Shown: positions 10,960 through 22,275, counted from the first letter of the stretch. The stretch: DNA of 64,000 nt from Gigaspora margarita (GCA_009809945.1 WTPW01000334.1:39422-103421), one strand, 5' to 3'. Notes: generated by a model from the sequence alone, not told the origin. Program-made: numbers and translations.

Positions 10960-12125
10960 AAGTGCATATGTGGCTAGTTCAAAGATGGCACCGGAACCTT
11001 TTTTGGCGATTCCAAAAGTTACGGGTTTCAGATTATAGCTTCTGAAACCTTATCCGAAACTTGAAACCTTGCCCGAAACCCGAAACCTTGACCGAAGCCC
11101 AAAACCTCAACTGAAACTCTGAAACTGCCAAAACATCAATAACTTATTTGTTTATTCTCTCCAAAGTTGGTGCTGATACCCTTTTGTGCTAAATCTGAAG
11201 TTTCGGGCTTCGGATTATAACTTCCAAAACCTTGTTGGAAACTCGAAACCTCACCTTAAACCTTATTCGAATCGAAATCTCACCTGAACACCATAAACTA
11301 CCCAAACTTCCATATAAATTGATTGCATTAATGTATTATATATCTCTTTCAATTATACATCAAATGCACTTATGAATACTATGTATCTCTTCAATATACA
11401 TTAATCACACTGATGTATATTATATATCTCCTAAAGAATTCAAAGCATCCACCAATTTATTGCATGCATGCAGCCTTTTTGTTGTTATGATTCACAAGTA
11501 CAACATGAAAGGTATAATTCTAAGTTTATATTCTACAATCAAGGTTCCTTTTGCGAGCATCAGTTTTTTTTTACTTATTACATAAAAACTGGGTACAATA
11601 TCAAGCAATAATAAGTAATTAGTACATCCATATTGACTAATGATAGAATTGATAGGTAACTGCAGAATTAAATAAATTGTTGGTATCAGAAAACATAAAA
11701 TAATTATCAATTCATCATTGGCAATTTTTTCTATTATCCTAGAAATCAGTTGCAATAATGGTATGATATTAAAAATAAAGTTGACCAGCTTTATTAAAAC
11801 CCCGAACAAACTGAGGTAGTGAAAAAAAATTGCCAAAAACATAATTTAAAAAAAGATCTATATAATATTATAATTTATTCAAAAATAATTTTACATTTTG
11901 GGTTCATTAAAAATAAGGCATATTTATAATAAATTTATAAGCTTCAATTTTATATTTTTGAGTTTCAGATTATAGGTTTGGGTTTCGGATTATAGTTTCA
12001 GGGTTTCAGGTTTCGGAGTTTCAGTTTTTTTAAAAAAATCTGAAACTAGTTTCGGATTAGAACAGTTCTGAAACTAGTTTTGGATAGGTTTCGTTTCGAC
12101 ACCATGTTTGGGCTAGTTGTACCCT
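10960..12125. mobile_element. Inverted-repeat element with GAAACC-rich subterminal repeats
   Basis: The left end (GGCTAGTTCAAAGATGGCACCGGAACC, about 10970) is roughly the inverse of the right end (about 12088-12118). Both ends are followed inward by clusters of GAAACC/CCGAAAC motifs in opposite orientation (about 11040-11310 and 11940-12090). Such subterminal motif clusters are common in hAT-type DNA transposons, but I see no transposase or clear TSD, so the class is open. Confidence 0.45.
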
Positions 12126-12189
12126 TGTTCTTAAAAAATGTATTCTAATTTAATATATTCTAATAAAGTATCGGCAAGGCTGTCGAAGT

Positions 12190-12397
12190 TAGAAAACAAA
12201 TAAAATAAAATAAAACTAATAAAACTAATAAAACTAATAAAACTAATAAAACTAATAAAACTTATAAAACTAATAAAACTAATAAAACTATAAAACTCCT
12301 GTTGCGCAATTGTGTTTTGTATTTTGTACTTATTTACTTTGCAATTGCTATTTTTTGAAATATTCCAGAAATAGTACAAGAGGACTATTCTATAACA
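12190..12397 (-). repeat. 3' LTR, truncated
   Basis: It matches the outer part of the 5' LTR: the (AATAAAACT)n tract (about 12205-12295, interrupted once by CTTATAAAACT), then ACTCCTG(T/A)TGCGCA and the shared segment to CTATAACA. The expected remaining U5-side sequence is missing left of about 12190, so the element end and its TSD cannot be defined. Confidence 0.7.
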
Positions 12398-12411
12398 TTT
12401 TCATCCCCTTT
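12398..12411 (-). other. Polypurine tract
   Basis: The sense strand reads AAAGGGGATGAAAA, followed immediately by TGTTATAG, the 5' end of the LTR. This is the expected priming site for plus-strand DNA synthesis. Confidence 0.7.
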
Positions 12412-13310
12412 AAGGATGAACTCCATGAGTCCCTAATTCCATTAATTCAGTAAACTCTTCATTCAATAACTTATTCATGCTATTGAGAGAAATATACTGT
12501 GTCTGGTATAATTTTGATAATTCCCAACAATTAAACACTTGATAAGATCTCTCAGCACATTTCCAAGTGCTGTAAGTTCTATACGATCCCAAGGCGGCTT
12601 TCATAACCTTTCTTATTTCTTTTGTCACCTTCAATTTTTCTAAAAATCTTGCCAAAGTTTTTCCAAGTAGTAACAAGCTTCCAATGTCTGTATTTGCTTT
12701 TTCTTTGGCTTCCATGAGTCTTTTGGTTTAGCTGAGAAATTATTTCACTGGTTTGGTCTCTCCAAGTGAATATTAGAAGAGAATTTGCTCTAGTAACAGT
12801 AGTAGCTTCAGCATTTATTAAATCTTTCTTAATTCTGGTTAGGACAAAATCTGGTTCTATACTTGGTTCGTGGGCTTCAATATTTTCTGGTGCATTATCT
12901 TCAGATAATAGCATCAATTTCTCACTGGGTGGTAGTTCAATAGTTGTTTCGGTATAGCCATTAAAGGGATTATTTTGCAAGGGATCTGTGTCTTCTATAG
13001 AAAGTTGTAAAGAAAATAAAATAGTGATTCCATCTGTAACTATAGCTTGATCTTTTGTAATTATAAGACTATTGTTAAGGGTCAGAGGATCTTGGTTCCA
13101 ATTTTTAACCAATACAGTCAGGCTAATTAGAGTTTGAGGTTGAAGGGTAACAGTTTCCATTTTAGAAATTAAAGTTTTGTTATTGGGAGAGAAAGGGAGA
13201 GGAGAAATGTTTTTGGCAACTTTAATGTTAGAATAAAAGTGATTACTAAAAAAAATTGTTATACATGTCAAATTAAAGAATAGAGCTGTTTGATTGTTTC
13301 GCGGCATCAC
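12410..13310 (-). pseudogene. Extra ORF downstream of integrase, function unknown
   Basis: An ORF runs 13310-12579 and its likely continuation is in another frame, 12715-12410, so one frameshift near 12700 is probable. The first Met is followed by a hydrophobic stretch (ALFFNLTCITIFF), but a second Met at about 13160 (METVTLQPQ) is an alternative start. The next 70 residues look beta-rich (alternating V/L/I with a DQAIVTDGIT stretch), and the C-terminal part is Lys-rich and helical. The position matches env or accessory ORFs of some Ty3 elements, but no envelope features such as a fusion peptide, Cys pairs or a C-terminal anchor are evident. I do not recognise it. Confidence 0.5.
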
Positions 13311-13689
13311 TCATGTGACTCAAAAATTCACAATGCTTATCACATGACCAAGAAATTTCTTGCTGATTAAAAATGCTGTCAAGTCAATTTGCGGGTTTTT
13401 GTAGCATTTTTACTCTAAGATAAGCTTGGTAGAAAAGATGCAAAATCTTCTGATGGGTATACAGTCAAAATTTCAGCTCAAACAGAGCAATATTGGGCGA
13501 TTTTACTTGGTGGTAACCATTCTACGAAGTCAAAATCCGATTCTATTATATTACTTCTATTTCTAATTTTTAAACAAAAATGGGGTAGCTTAGATTCAAA
13601 AAAAATTGTTTGTTGACACAGTAAATTAAGGGGGTTGAGGCTGTGTTTCCATCTGTTTTAAGAATTTCTTCCTAGAAATTCAAATGACA

Positions 13690-14780
13690 ATCATAGGTTG
13701 CCAATTTTGTTTCTCATAGTACTTAACAAGATGATCACTATTGTAATACTGCTTTAATGTTTTTCTATCCATTGTACACAGTTTATAGACACCATTATTT
13801 AATTTTTCCTTAACAATAAATGGTCCTATTCTTTTCTCTTCAAATTTTGCAAAATGAGAGGCTTCAATGTCTTTTCTTTGTACCCAAACTTTATCATCAA
13901 TTTCAAATTCTTCTTTCTGTATCTTAGAATTAAATCTAACTTTTTGCTTCCTTTGAGACTTAACTATATTTTTTCTAGCATTGCTATGGTAATTGAGTAA
14001 TTCTTCAATTAATTCAAATGCTCATTAGAGAATACTATCTTCTAGAGAGACTTCATCATCTGGATTAGCTAGATCTATAGAAATAACAGTTTCAATTGGT
14101 AAAATAGCTTGTCAACCATATACCAAATGAAAAGGAGTATATCCAGTAGTTGCATGTCGTTTGGTCCTATATGCAAATAGTATAGCAGGTATGTGAGTAT
14201 CCTATTCTGTATCTTTTTCTGTAACTTTTGCAAGAGAGTTACAAAGAGTTCTGTTTAATCTTTCAACCATCCCATTAGTTTGGGGTGGTAGGGTGAAGAG
14301 AATATATGCTTTATCAAAAACTTTTCATATAATATCCTCACAATTTCACTAACAAAATTCTTTTTATTATCTGAGAGTATCATTTTAGGTACTCTATGTC
14401 TACAAACAATTTCTTCAAAGATAAATTTTGCTAATGTTTCTGCACCTGCATCTGGTACAGCTTTGGCTTCCAGCCAGTGAGTAAGGTAATCAGTAGCAAC
14501 AATAATATAATGATTATTTTGAGAAGTTATTGGGAGAGGTCCAACAAATCTATTCCAACATGTTCAAAGGCTCTTTCAACTTGGATAGGGTGGAGGGGTT
14601 CCTTTCTTTTACTTTTTCTTCATTTTTGATATATTTCACAAGAGCAAACATAATTCTGCACATCTCTATACATTTGGTCCCAATAATATAGCATCTGTTC
14701 CTAAGTGTTCAGCAGTAGGATGACTATGCATCATATACAATATTGGTTCAACATCAGTCCATTTAATTACTCTAATAGGT
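13690..14780 (-). pseudogene. Ty3-type integrase domain
   Basis: On the minus strand a broken frame reads an HHCC-like segment (HSHPTAEHLGTDA... and VCSCEIYQK, about 14740-14610). The rve catalytic core follows: VGIDL, then IIVATDYLTHWLEAKAVPDA and MILSDNKKNF (about 14390), and TNGMVERLNRTL (about 14270-14240). A C-terminal segment follows, with KVWVQRKD and KRIGPFIVKEKL (to about 13790). Asp, Asp and Glu of the catalytic triad are readable. Stops and small shifts break the ORF. It would insert the element cDNA into the genome. Confidence 0.8.
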
Positions 14781-14989
14781 TTGTTTGGATCTCTTCAATT
14801 TTTCTTATATAACAATTTATTTTTTACTTTATATCATCTAGATTAGTTAATAATTGTCCTTTGTTCATTGTCCGTTAAGTCAGGGGAGAGAGTGTCTAAT
14901 TCTAAATATTCTAGTAGGTTTTGGTATTGGTCTAAATTCATGTGGGGTCAATAGGGCAAGGGTGTGTTTGGGTCAGTAGGCGAGAAAGA

Positions 14990-16400
14990 GCATCAACATT
15001 TGAATAGATTCTTTTGGGTTTGTTATAATAGTAAAATAATAGGGTTGGAGTTTCATAATCCAATGATCTAAATATCCTTTAGGTTGGGGTTATTTTAACT
15101 ATTTAAGAGCAGATTGGTCTGTAACTAGTGTAAAATAACTTGTACCAAAATATTTATGAAAATGTTCAATAACCCATACAATGGTAGCATATTCTAATTC
15201 AGGTGCTCCATAATTCACTTCTTTCTTTTTTAAAGTTTTACTTGTATAGGCGATGGGTATTCCTTTTTATCATCTAAGAGTTGGCTTAAAGTGGCTCCAA
15301 ATCCTTTATAGGATGCATCTGTAGCAAGAATAAATTCTTTTCTATAATCTGAGTAGATAAGGATAGGAGCAGTAGTTAACCAGTGTTTTAATTCATCAAA
15401 AGCCTTTGACATTTCATATTCCATTCATAAGCATTGTTCTTATGCAATAACTGGTTAAGAGAACGAGCAATGGAAGAGAAATGTTTGATAAATTATCTAT
15501 AGTATCTAGCAAGACCTAAAAAGATCGTAGTTGGGTTACATTTTGATGAGGTTGGATATTTTGCACAGCAGTTATCTTGTCTGGGTCTGGGGAGATTCCT
15601 TTTTCTTCGATAATATGTCCTAGAAAAGGTAATTGTTTTATTCAAAAATTACACTTTTTAATATTTAACTTTAATTCAGCTTTCTGAATTCTAGTAAAGA
15701 CTTCTTGTAGATGTTTAATAGGATCATCAAATGTTCAGAAGAAGACATTGGTATCATCTAGGTATACCACAACATATTTGTAGGCAATAACTTTGTAAAC
15801 CTGGTTCATAAGGCATTAAAAAGTAGCAGGGCATTATACAATCCAAAGGGCATGACATTAAATTTATAGGTTCCGTATCTGGTTATGAAGGTAGTCTTCT
15901 ATCTATCTTCTGGTTGTACTTTCACTTGCCAATATCCACTCATAAGATCTAAAGTAGAAAAGTAAGTAACTCTGGTGAGAAAATCAAGCATTTCATTAAT
16001 TCGAGGTAAGGGTACTAATCTTTCTTTGTAACATTGTTGAGCTTCTGGTAGTTTATACAGAATCTTTTTTTTCATTTTTCTTGTTTACAAGTACAACAGG
16101 AGAGGCCCAAGAGCTAGAGGACTCTCTAATTAATTTATTTTTTAATATTCGTTGTACTTCTTCATTTATAAATATTTGTTTAGTAAGAGCTACCATAGAG
16201 TTGTGAGCTAATAGATGGTCCATCATCAGTAAATATTTGATGCATGACTAGATCAGTTCTATCTAGTTGGGTCATATCTTTTGCAAAAAGGTCTGCAAAT
16301 TCAAGAAGCAATTGTCTAAACCAGGCTCCTTGGTTGGTAGTGAGAGGTCCTACTTTTGGGCTAATTTTCTAAGTTATATATATTTCTCAAATGTTTCTGG
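14990..16400 (-). pseudogene. Ty3-type reverse transcriptase and RNase H
   Basis: RT fingers SSWASPVVLVNKKNEK (about 16130-16080), TLDLMSGYWQVKV (about 15945), MPFGLYNA (about 15850) and the catalytic YLDD (15753-15764). Then comes the connection FLGHIIEEKGISPDP and an RNase H segment with ILATDASYKGFGATLS (about 15340-15285) and TDQSALK (about 15115). Premature stops include TAG where homologues have Trp after EDR, and TGA after NVFF and after CNF. A single intact ORF of only 64 codons remains (15230-15424). Confidence 0.88.
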
Positions 16401-16522
16401 GTCTATTATCATCTGTATCTTTGAGTAGTTTTTGATCATGCTCAGGATAACTCAAAAATTTTGAGCATCCCAGTTACTAGACTTGGGGTAGAGACAGATG
16501 ATTCAGTATACAGGTCCCTTAA

Positions 16523-17960
16523 TCAATGGTAGAAGTTTTCAAAGTAATTAATTCGATCTTGTAAAGTTTTAATAGTCTGTTCCTGGTGTTCAAAAGTTTT
16601 GGCTTGTTCTTGAAGCAGGGTGATAATTTGAGCTTGTTGTTGAATCTGTTCTTGCAGCAGGTAAATCAGTTTAGCTGATTCTAGAACAGGCGAGGCAGTT
16701 TTGATGGGTGCTATAATAGGTAACTCTATTATAGGGAGTGTAGTAGATTCATTTAGTTCAGGTGCCTCAGATATGGAGGGGATAGGAGGAGGAAGGATTT
16801 CTGTTTCTGGATCTGAAGGAGAATTTTTCCTTATAGCATTCCTTACACAAATTTTTATATTATCGAAGTTCATCATTGGTTTTGACCATGGTACAGGATT
16901 CACAAAAGCCTGCAGTTCCTGCAAAGTTTCTTCACAAGTTTTCTATGGCTCTTCTTTTATCAAAGTCAGGGTGACTCATATTAAAGGATTTGGCAAGAAT
17001 CCTTTGCAATATTTCTTCTTCTGAATCTAATAATTCTATATGAGAAGCTCTCATGATAATATTTACTTTATCATAAGTGTAGTCTTGATTGAAGCAGTCA
17101 TTAAATTGAGGCTCAAGGGCATGGGCAAGGGTTTATTGCTTTCACTAATCTGGATCTGGGCTAGGCGAAAGATATGACTTTGGTTAAGGTTATAACCATG
17201 TCCAGCATTTCTAGTAGACTCGGTATAGTGGCGTACTCGGGTCCATAAATTGCAATTGAGGTTATATTCTACATCCTGGGTGGCTTTGTAGGCATAGAGT
17301 TATTCAAGGTCACAAAATCAAACATCCTCTTGACTAGAATTGAGTTTAATTATCTTGGATCTAATTCCTTGTTCTTTACAGAGTTTGCATTTAGTTATTG
17401 TTCCTCTGCCTTCACTATTGGTGAAGAATTTAATGCTTCAGTGGTCATCAAGATCTAAAGCATGATAGAAGTTAATCCAACATCCTTTACACACCATTGT
17501 TTGTTTCAATAGTCTAATTTCTTCAGGCTTCTTGGGTACTTTGCATTTGCAACAGTGGTGGGTGCGTAAAGGTGTAAAATGAAAGAGGCATTGAGCCTTT
17601 ACTTCCTGGAGATCACAACCACATTCAAATCTCTAGTTCTTTATTTTCTGTATCATTTTAGAGCAGTTGGCTCCAATATGTTCATACTGTCCACACTGGT
17701 AATATTGATTTTCAGGGCAGTTCTTGTATAAATGTCTGGGTAGAAAACAGGTTTTGCAAATATTTCATTTAGGGGCCTGCCTAGGACAATAGATAGTAAG
17801 GTGACCATAGCAATAGCAGTAATAGCATTCATTATTGGAGCAGTTAGCATGGAGATAATTGTTGGAGTAGCAATGTCCACATTTTTGGTTGGAAAAGGAT
17901 GCACTAGGTTTGGGTCTGCGAGTAACTGTTGTCAATGTGTCTGTTTCTGTGTTAACTATA
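16523..17960 (-). pseudogene. Cys-rich zinc-knuckle array and coiled coil between protease and RT
   Basis: Between protease and RT the minus strand encodes a run of retroviral-type zinc knuckles. CYYCYCYGHLTIYC and CKTCFLPRHLYKNC both fit CX2CX4HX4C, flanked by two degenerate copies (about 17880-17650). Further Cys pairs follow (HHCCKCKVP, VCKGC, CKLCKEQG, about 17560-17370). After this comes an intact ORF (16924-16523) with a Pro/Ser-rich segment and a C-terminal Gln-rich heptad region (LLQEQIQQQAQIITLLQEQ), predicted coiled coil. This block is additional to the ordinary Gag knuckle at about 18860. I do not know a standard Ty3 layout with it. Confidence 0.6.
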
Positions 17961-18089
17961 AAGGCTTCCTTTGGGCTAAGGTATTCTTGTTCAAATTTTC
18001 CAACTCTTTTTTATCAGTTATAGTAGGTTAAGCAGATAATGGTTGGTTATTTTTATATGTAGTAGGAATATGAATCTTATTTTTATTCC

Positions 18090-18470
18090 AGCGGAGAGTA
18101 TAAGCTTTGTTTTTCTAGCTATAACTGGCATCTACTTTTTGTGACCAATCATTACCTAGCAACAATGAATAGGAAGTGGCATTTATAACTTCAACATCCA
18201 GAGGAATAGTGGTTCCTTCAATTTCTATTAGCAAATTTTTAATAATGCCAAGAGGGCGAACTAAGGATCTAGCAGCAGAGACAATAAGGCTGGCAGAAAG
18301 AGCTTCAATCTTTAGTTCAAGTTCTTTTACAACTTGATGAGAGATTATACTGATAGCAGCACCACTGTCATTAACAGCATGGTAGGGTTTTCCTTGAAAT
18401 TTGATGTTGCATTTAACAGGAGTGGTAAAGGTTGGTATCTAGATCTGAGTTGGTTTAGATTCTTGGGTTA
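18090..18470 (-). pseudogene. Retropepsin-like aspartic protease domain
   Basis: The sense frame contains VNDSGAAISII with catalytic Asp-Ser-Gly (Asp codon 18367-18369). This is followed about 60 residues later by a hydrophobic SYSLLLGNDW segment that fits the usual (I/L)LG flap-side motif. It processes Gag-Pol in this family. The surrounding frame is broken. Confidence 0.8.
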
Positions 18471-18778
18471 AGTAACTGGCAAGAGCAGTACATATAGATT
18501 CATTGATAAGAAAAGTTTCAAACTGCTCATAAGTATAATCATTTGTAGTATTAATTGTGTACACATCACGTGTATAAGGAGTAGAAGATCGATTCCTGGA
18601 TCTGGATCGATCAGAAAATCAGTAATTTTAGTCATTTTTGTATCTATTACGTGACTGACTTTGGCTTCGGGGTTGAATATATCCAGAGCGGTTACTATTA
18701 TAATTTTGGTTCCTGGATCTACTTTGGTTCCTAAATCTGGATCTATCATAGGGCCAATTATTTCTAGAAGAGTAATTG

Positions 18779-20706
18779 TTACTTCAGCCTCAGGATTGTA
18801 TCCTTGGTTGTCCCTTTTGTTATCCTGGAAGCATGCTTGACAATTCCAGATAAAATGTCCTTTTTGTCCACAATAATAACAAGTAGCATTGGTGGCTTCT
18901 TGCTAGGGTCAGTTCTTATTTTGGTCAGAGTAATAGGCAGCAATAGGGTAGAGGTAGCTTGTTTTTCAGCAAGGTTGATACTAAGCTTGGCAATTTGTTC
19001 TATAAGGTGTTCTATAACTTTGTTAGTATCATTTGCATTATAGTCAGAGATCATTATCTGTCCAGTTTCCTATTTGCGTGCTCCAGCAATAGCATCATTC
19101 AAAGTTTCAGGTTCAGCAGCTTGGATGTTCATAGCTTATTCTGGGTGCAGTCCTTGAATAAAGAATTGGATCATAACAGAAGTAAGGAAGTCATTGTTTG
19201 GATTTACTCATCCTCTAAGTCATTTAAAGCAGCTAATATAAGTATTAACAGTATCTTTGCCTTGTTTAATTTTAAAGAGTTGTTTTTGCCAAGTGGCTTT
19301 TTGTTTGGTAGTGCTAATTTTTCTTTAAAAATATGGGTAAAGCTAACAACATTATTATTCCCATAATTGTTATCATGGAAATTAGTTGGTGGTTCATCAA
19401 GTCTATTGAGCCATTCTTAAGCATTGTTCTTCATATAGGTACAAGCAAGTTCTAATTGGTGAGCAGGGCTCTAGTAGTTAGCTTTAGTAGCACATTCAAA
19501 TTTCTCGATCTAGGTTACAGAATCTTGGGTTCTATCACCTTGGTAAAAGTCAATTTTAAGAAGAGATTTTTCACGCCTCTTCCCATAGCATTGGCAAGAG
19601 TAGTCATAGCTTTAGCAGCAGCTTGTAAAGCTTTGTTGGCCATATTTTCTTCTGGTTTAGCAATAGTTTCTTCAGATTCTGGGTCTGATAGTATTTGTTC
19701 TTCTTTTAGTTCTTCTTCTGATGCTTCTTCTTCTGATTCAACTAGTTCTTCGTTAGGTTCTTCTACTTGTTCTTGTAGATTTACTTCTTGAAATTTATTT
19801 CTTCTTGAGCTTCTTCTGAATAAGCTCCAACTATTCAAGGTTCAATAACTTCAACTTGAGGTAAGTGAATTTGATTGTCAGTTCGAAGAAGAAGTAGGTT
19901 AAGAGGGGTAGGATTGAGTGCTCGATTGATTTGAGGGTTAGATTTGTTTATTAGGTTTGGTTGAGAAGTAGGTACTGGAGTGCTTCAACTATCTGGTGAC
20001 TAGTAAGAGCAGGTTGTAGAATGAAAAGTTGTCGACAGAAAGGTGATGTAGTTAGAGGAGTAGTATTAGGAGTTGTATTAGCTTGGTATAGTTTGTTTAC
20101 AACTAGTAACTGAGGGGTAGTTACTAGTGAAGAAGTTTGTTAAAAATATTGTATTGGATTAAGATTTTGGAGAAATCTTGGTAGTTGATTAGAAGGTAGA
20201 GTATCAAGTTGAGGAAGAGGTTGGTCCAGGCGAATTTTAGAAAAAGATAAAGAGGGAATTGGAATACGAGGAGGAAATTGGACTTGAGTGGTATTTTTGT
20301 CGTAGGGTAAGAGAGAAGATGTGTGTGAAGATCTGGCAAAATTATCTAGATCTTTTGGTTCTAAGATATATATTGATTGAGTAGTAGAAGAGATTCTATA
20401 ATCTATCTCTTTGTTAGTTTCTTGAGTAATAGGAGAAAGATGATCAAGATTATCGATTACTCAGCCAAGTAGTGGAGTAGAAATAGCAGAAGTTTCAAGA
20501 TAGAGATCAAAGACGTATTCTTTAAAGTCAGAGAGTAAAGTAGGAGCAAGAGTAAAACGAGTATTAGCACAAAGAAGAGCAGCAATAACTGCTAAAGGAT
20601 CAAGGTGAGGATTATTGTATCTACAACTAAAAACAATATTTCTAGCAGCAGCTCTAAGAGTATTATAATCTCGAGGAAGGGTTAAAATAAAATGGGCATC
20701 AACCAT
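18779..20706 (-). pseudogene. Gag region with CCHC zinc knuckle
   Basis: The first Met ORF (20706-20461) is followed by broken frames. These include a Glu-rich segment (19838-19515), a retrotransposon Gag-like helical region (about 19500-19080, e.g. HQLELACTYMKNNA and FTHIFKEKLAL), and a zinc knuckle CYYCGQKGHFIWNC (about 18882-18841) that fits CX2CX4HX4C exactly. Gag forms the cytoplasmic particle and binds element RNA. Confidence 0.7.
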
Positions 20707-21064
20707 TTGTTAAGTATAACAATGACAAAATAAGCAGCTCAGTATTCGTTCCAAAAGCAACAGAAGGCTCTATGATATTCTACAGGTAGGTAACAAATGT
20801 GACAAGATAAATCAGGGTCAGTGACTTGTATAACTTTAGTGGCAAGAGGAGAGGGGTAGTGAATATCGTGGGCTTCAATTTGTTTTAATGAATTTGATAA
20901 GCTCTACTCATATAGAGGTTAAGAAAGAAAACAAATTAGATAGTTTTTTTTTAGCTTCAAGAGGGGTGGAGAGAGAAAAATTTGATTACTAATATAGCTA
21001 TAAATTTTAAAAAAAGGTAAGAAGGTTTCTAATCTGGTTCTAAAAGAAAATAACTAACAACAAA

Positions 21065-21290
21065 TGACTAAACAATTAAAGTGCTACAAAAACAGAGGCT
21101 TTAAGTATGCCCTTCTGAATAAATCTTTATCAATTCGACAGGAAAATACTAGTGCTACAAAGGCTTCAAGTATGCCCTTCTGAACGAATCTTTTTCAATT
21201 TGACAGAAAAATACCAGTGCTACAAAAACAAGATGCTTTGAGTATGCCCTTCTGAATGAATCTTTTTCAATTCGACAGGTAAACCAAAAA
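21065..21290 (-). repeat. Three tandem repeats of about 70-75 bp in the leader
   Basis: Each copy contains GTGCTACAAA, then (T/C)TT(T/C)(A/G)AGTATGCCCTTCTGAA, then AATC(T)TTTTCAATT(C/T)GACAG. They lie between the candidate primer binding site and gag, so they belong to the untranslated leader of the retrotransposon. Confidence 0.75.
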
Positions 21291-21381
21291 TAATAACTTT
21301 AAATAAGAAAGTAAGAAGAGAGAATTATTCTTGCAGGGAGAAAAGCAGAGAGGTTCTAAAAGTTCTGGCTATTTTTAATAA

Positions 21382-21400
21382 TTTCTACCAGAAGGCACCA
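21382..21400 (-). other. Candidate primer binding site
   Basis: The sense strand reads TGGTGCCTTCTGGTAGAAA immediately after the putative LTR end (TAATATT). It begins with TGG, as expected for pairing to a tRNA 3' CCA. An internal TGGTAGAAA is an alternative start. The matching tRNA is not identified. Confidence 0.45.
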
Positions 21401-21685
21401 AAATATTACAAGAGACTATTGCCTTCAATATAGTACTTGCAATACAACACATAGCAACAGGGATCTTGTAAGGGTCAGAAACGATATGAAGCAGTGTGCA
21501 AGTGGAATATTACTTTACTAGAGCAGTTCGGCGTATATTTATCAAAGAGCAAGAGAATATTTATTGGAATAAGTTATATTTTATTAATAATATGATATAA
21601 GATAGAGAGGATATTTATTTGTAGATGTTATATAAGGAGGAGAGGTATCTGAGTTTATTGTGCAGGAGGGGAGAAAGATTAGGGT

Positions 21686-21693
21686 TTATATAT
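21686..21693 (-). promoter_or_regulatory. LTR TATA box
   Basis: The sense strand reads ATATATAAACCC about 15 bp downstream of the nonamer tract and upstream of a CT-rich segment typical of fungal transcription starts. It is inferred to be the core promoter of the retrotransposon. Confidence 0.45.
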
Positions 21694-21757
21694 CTTTTGT
21701 AAAACTAATAAAATTAATAAAACTAATTAAACTAATTAATAAAACTAATAAAACTAA

Positions 21758-22012
21758 GGCTGTTCGAAATTACAATTTTGTTTAACGTTCTTGCCCCACC
21801 AGCTCTAAGAGCCCCTCCCCTAAAATTAAACAGGCCAATCAGAATGTTCATCTCATTTTAGGATTCCAATAAGTCACATGCTTATATGTCAACCAATAAT
21901 AACATGTTTCTTTTTTGCAATTTTAATATGTTTGTTTAATTTGACCCCCCTCCCCCTACTATGCTTAAGCTTCTTAAGGGAACGTTAAACGAAATTATAA
22001 ATTCAAATGGCC
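21758..22012. mobile_element. MITE in LTR, PIF/Harbinger-like (TAA duplication)
   Basis: Terminal inverted repeats of about 33 bp (GGCTGTTCGAAATTAC... and ...TTCAAATGGCC, both continuing into GTTTAACGTTC or its complement). It is flanked by TAA on both sides (21755-21757 and 22013-22015). A 3-bp TTA/TAA duplication with GG-starting termini is characteristic of PIF/Harbinger. The flanking nonamer tract itself contains TAA, so the TSD is suggestive only. Confidence 0.65.
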
Positions 22013-22172
22013 TAATAAAACTAATAAAACTAATAAAACTAATAAAACTAATAAAACTAATAAAACTAATAAAACTAATAAAATTAATAAAACTAATAAA
22101 ACTAATAAAACTAATAAAACTAATAAAACTAATAAAACTAATAAAACTAATAAAACTAATAAAACTAATAAA
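22013..22172. repeat. (AATAAAACT)n minisatellite
   Basis: About 17 head-to-tail copies of a 9-bp unit, part of the 5' LTR. The same unit recurs at about 21695-21757, 12205-12295 and 10290-10327. The long ORFs in this stretch are translations of the repeat. Confidence 0.9.
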
Positions 22173-22275
22173 ACTCCTGATGCGCACTTGTGTTTTGTAT
22201 TTTGTACTTATTTACTTTGCAATTGCTATTTTTTGAAATGTTCTGGAAATAGAACAAGAGGACTGTTCTATAACA

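Larger units (their letters stand above)
12190..22275 (-). mobile_element. Ty3/gypsy LTR retrotransposon, decayed
   Basis: A minus-strand element in the order gag, zinc knuckle, protease, cysteine-rich/coiled-coil region, RT, RNase H, integrase, extra ORF. RT before integrase assigns it to Ty3/gypsy. Both ends share a terminal block: an (AATAAAACT)n tract followed by about 100 bp ending in CTATAACA (12390-12397 and 22268-22275). The polypurine tract and TATA box fit this model. The 3' LTR has lost its outer part near 12190. Many stops and frameshifts show that it is not autonomous. Confidence 0.85.
21401..22275 (-). repeat. 5' LTR, with nested MITE
   Basis: The sense strand starts TGTTATAGAACAG at 22275, passes through the (AGTTTTATT)n tract (split by a MITE at 21758-22012), a TATATAAACC box, and a pyrimidine-rich R/U5-like part, and ends beside the candidate PBS. 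Without the MITE the LTR would be about 620 bp. Only its outer third is still present in the 3' copy. Confidence 0.65.

Noticed and set aside
21936..22236. Long ORFs on both strands rich in IKL or FIS repeats
   Set aside because: They are translations of the (AATAAAACT)n minisatellite in the LTR.
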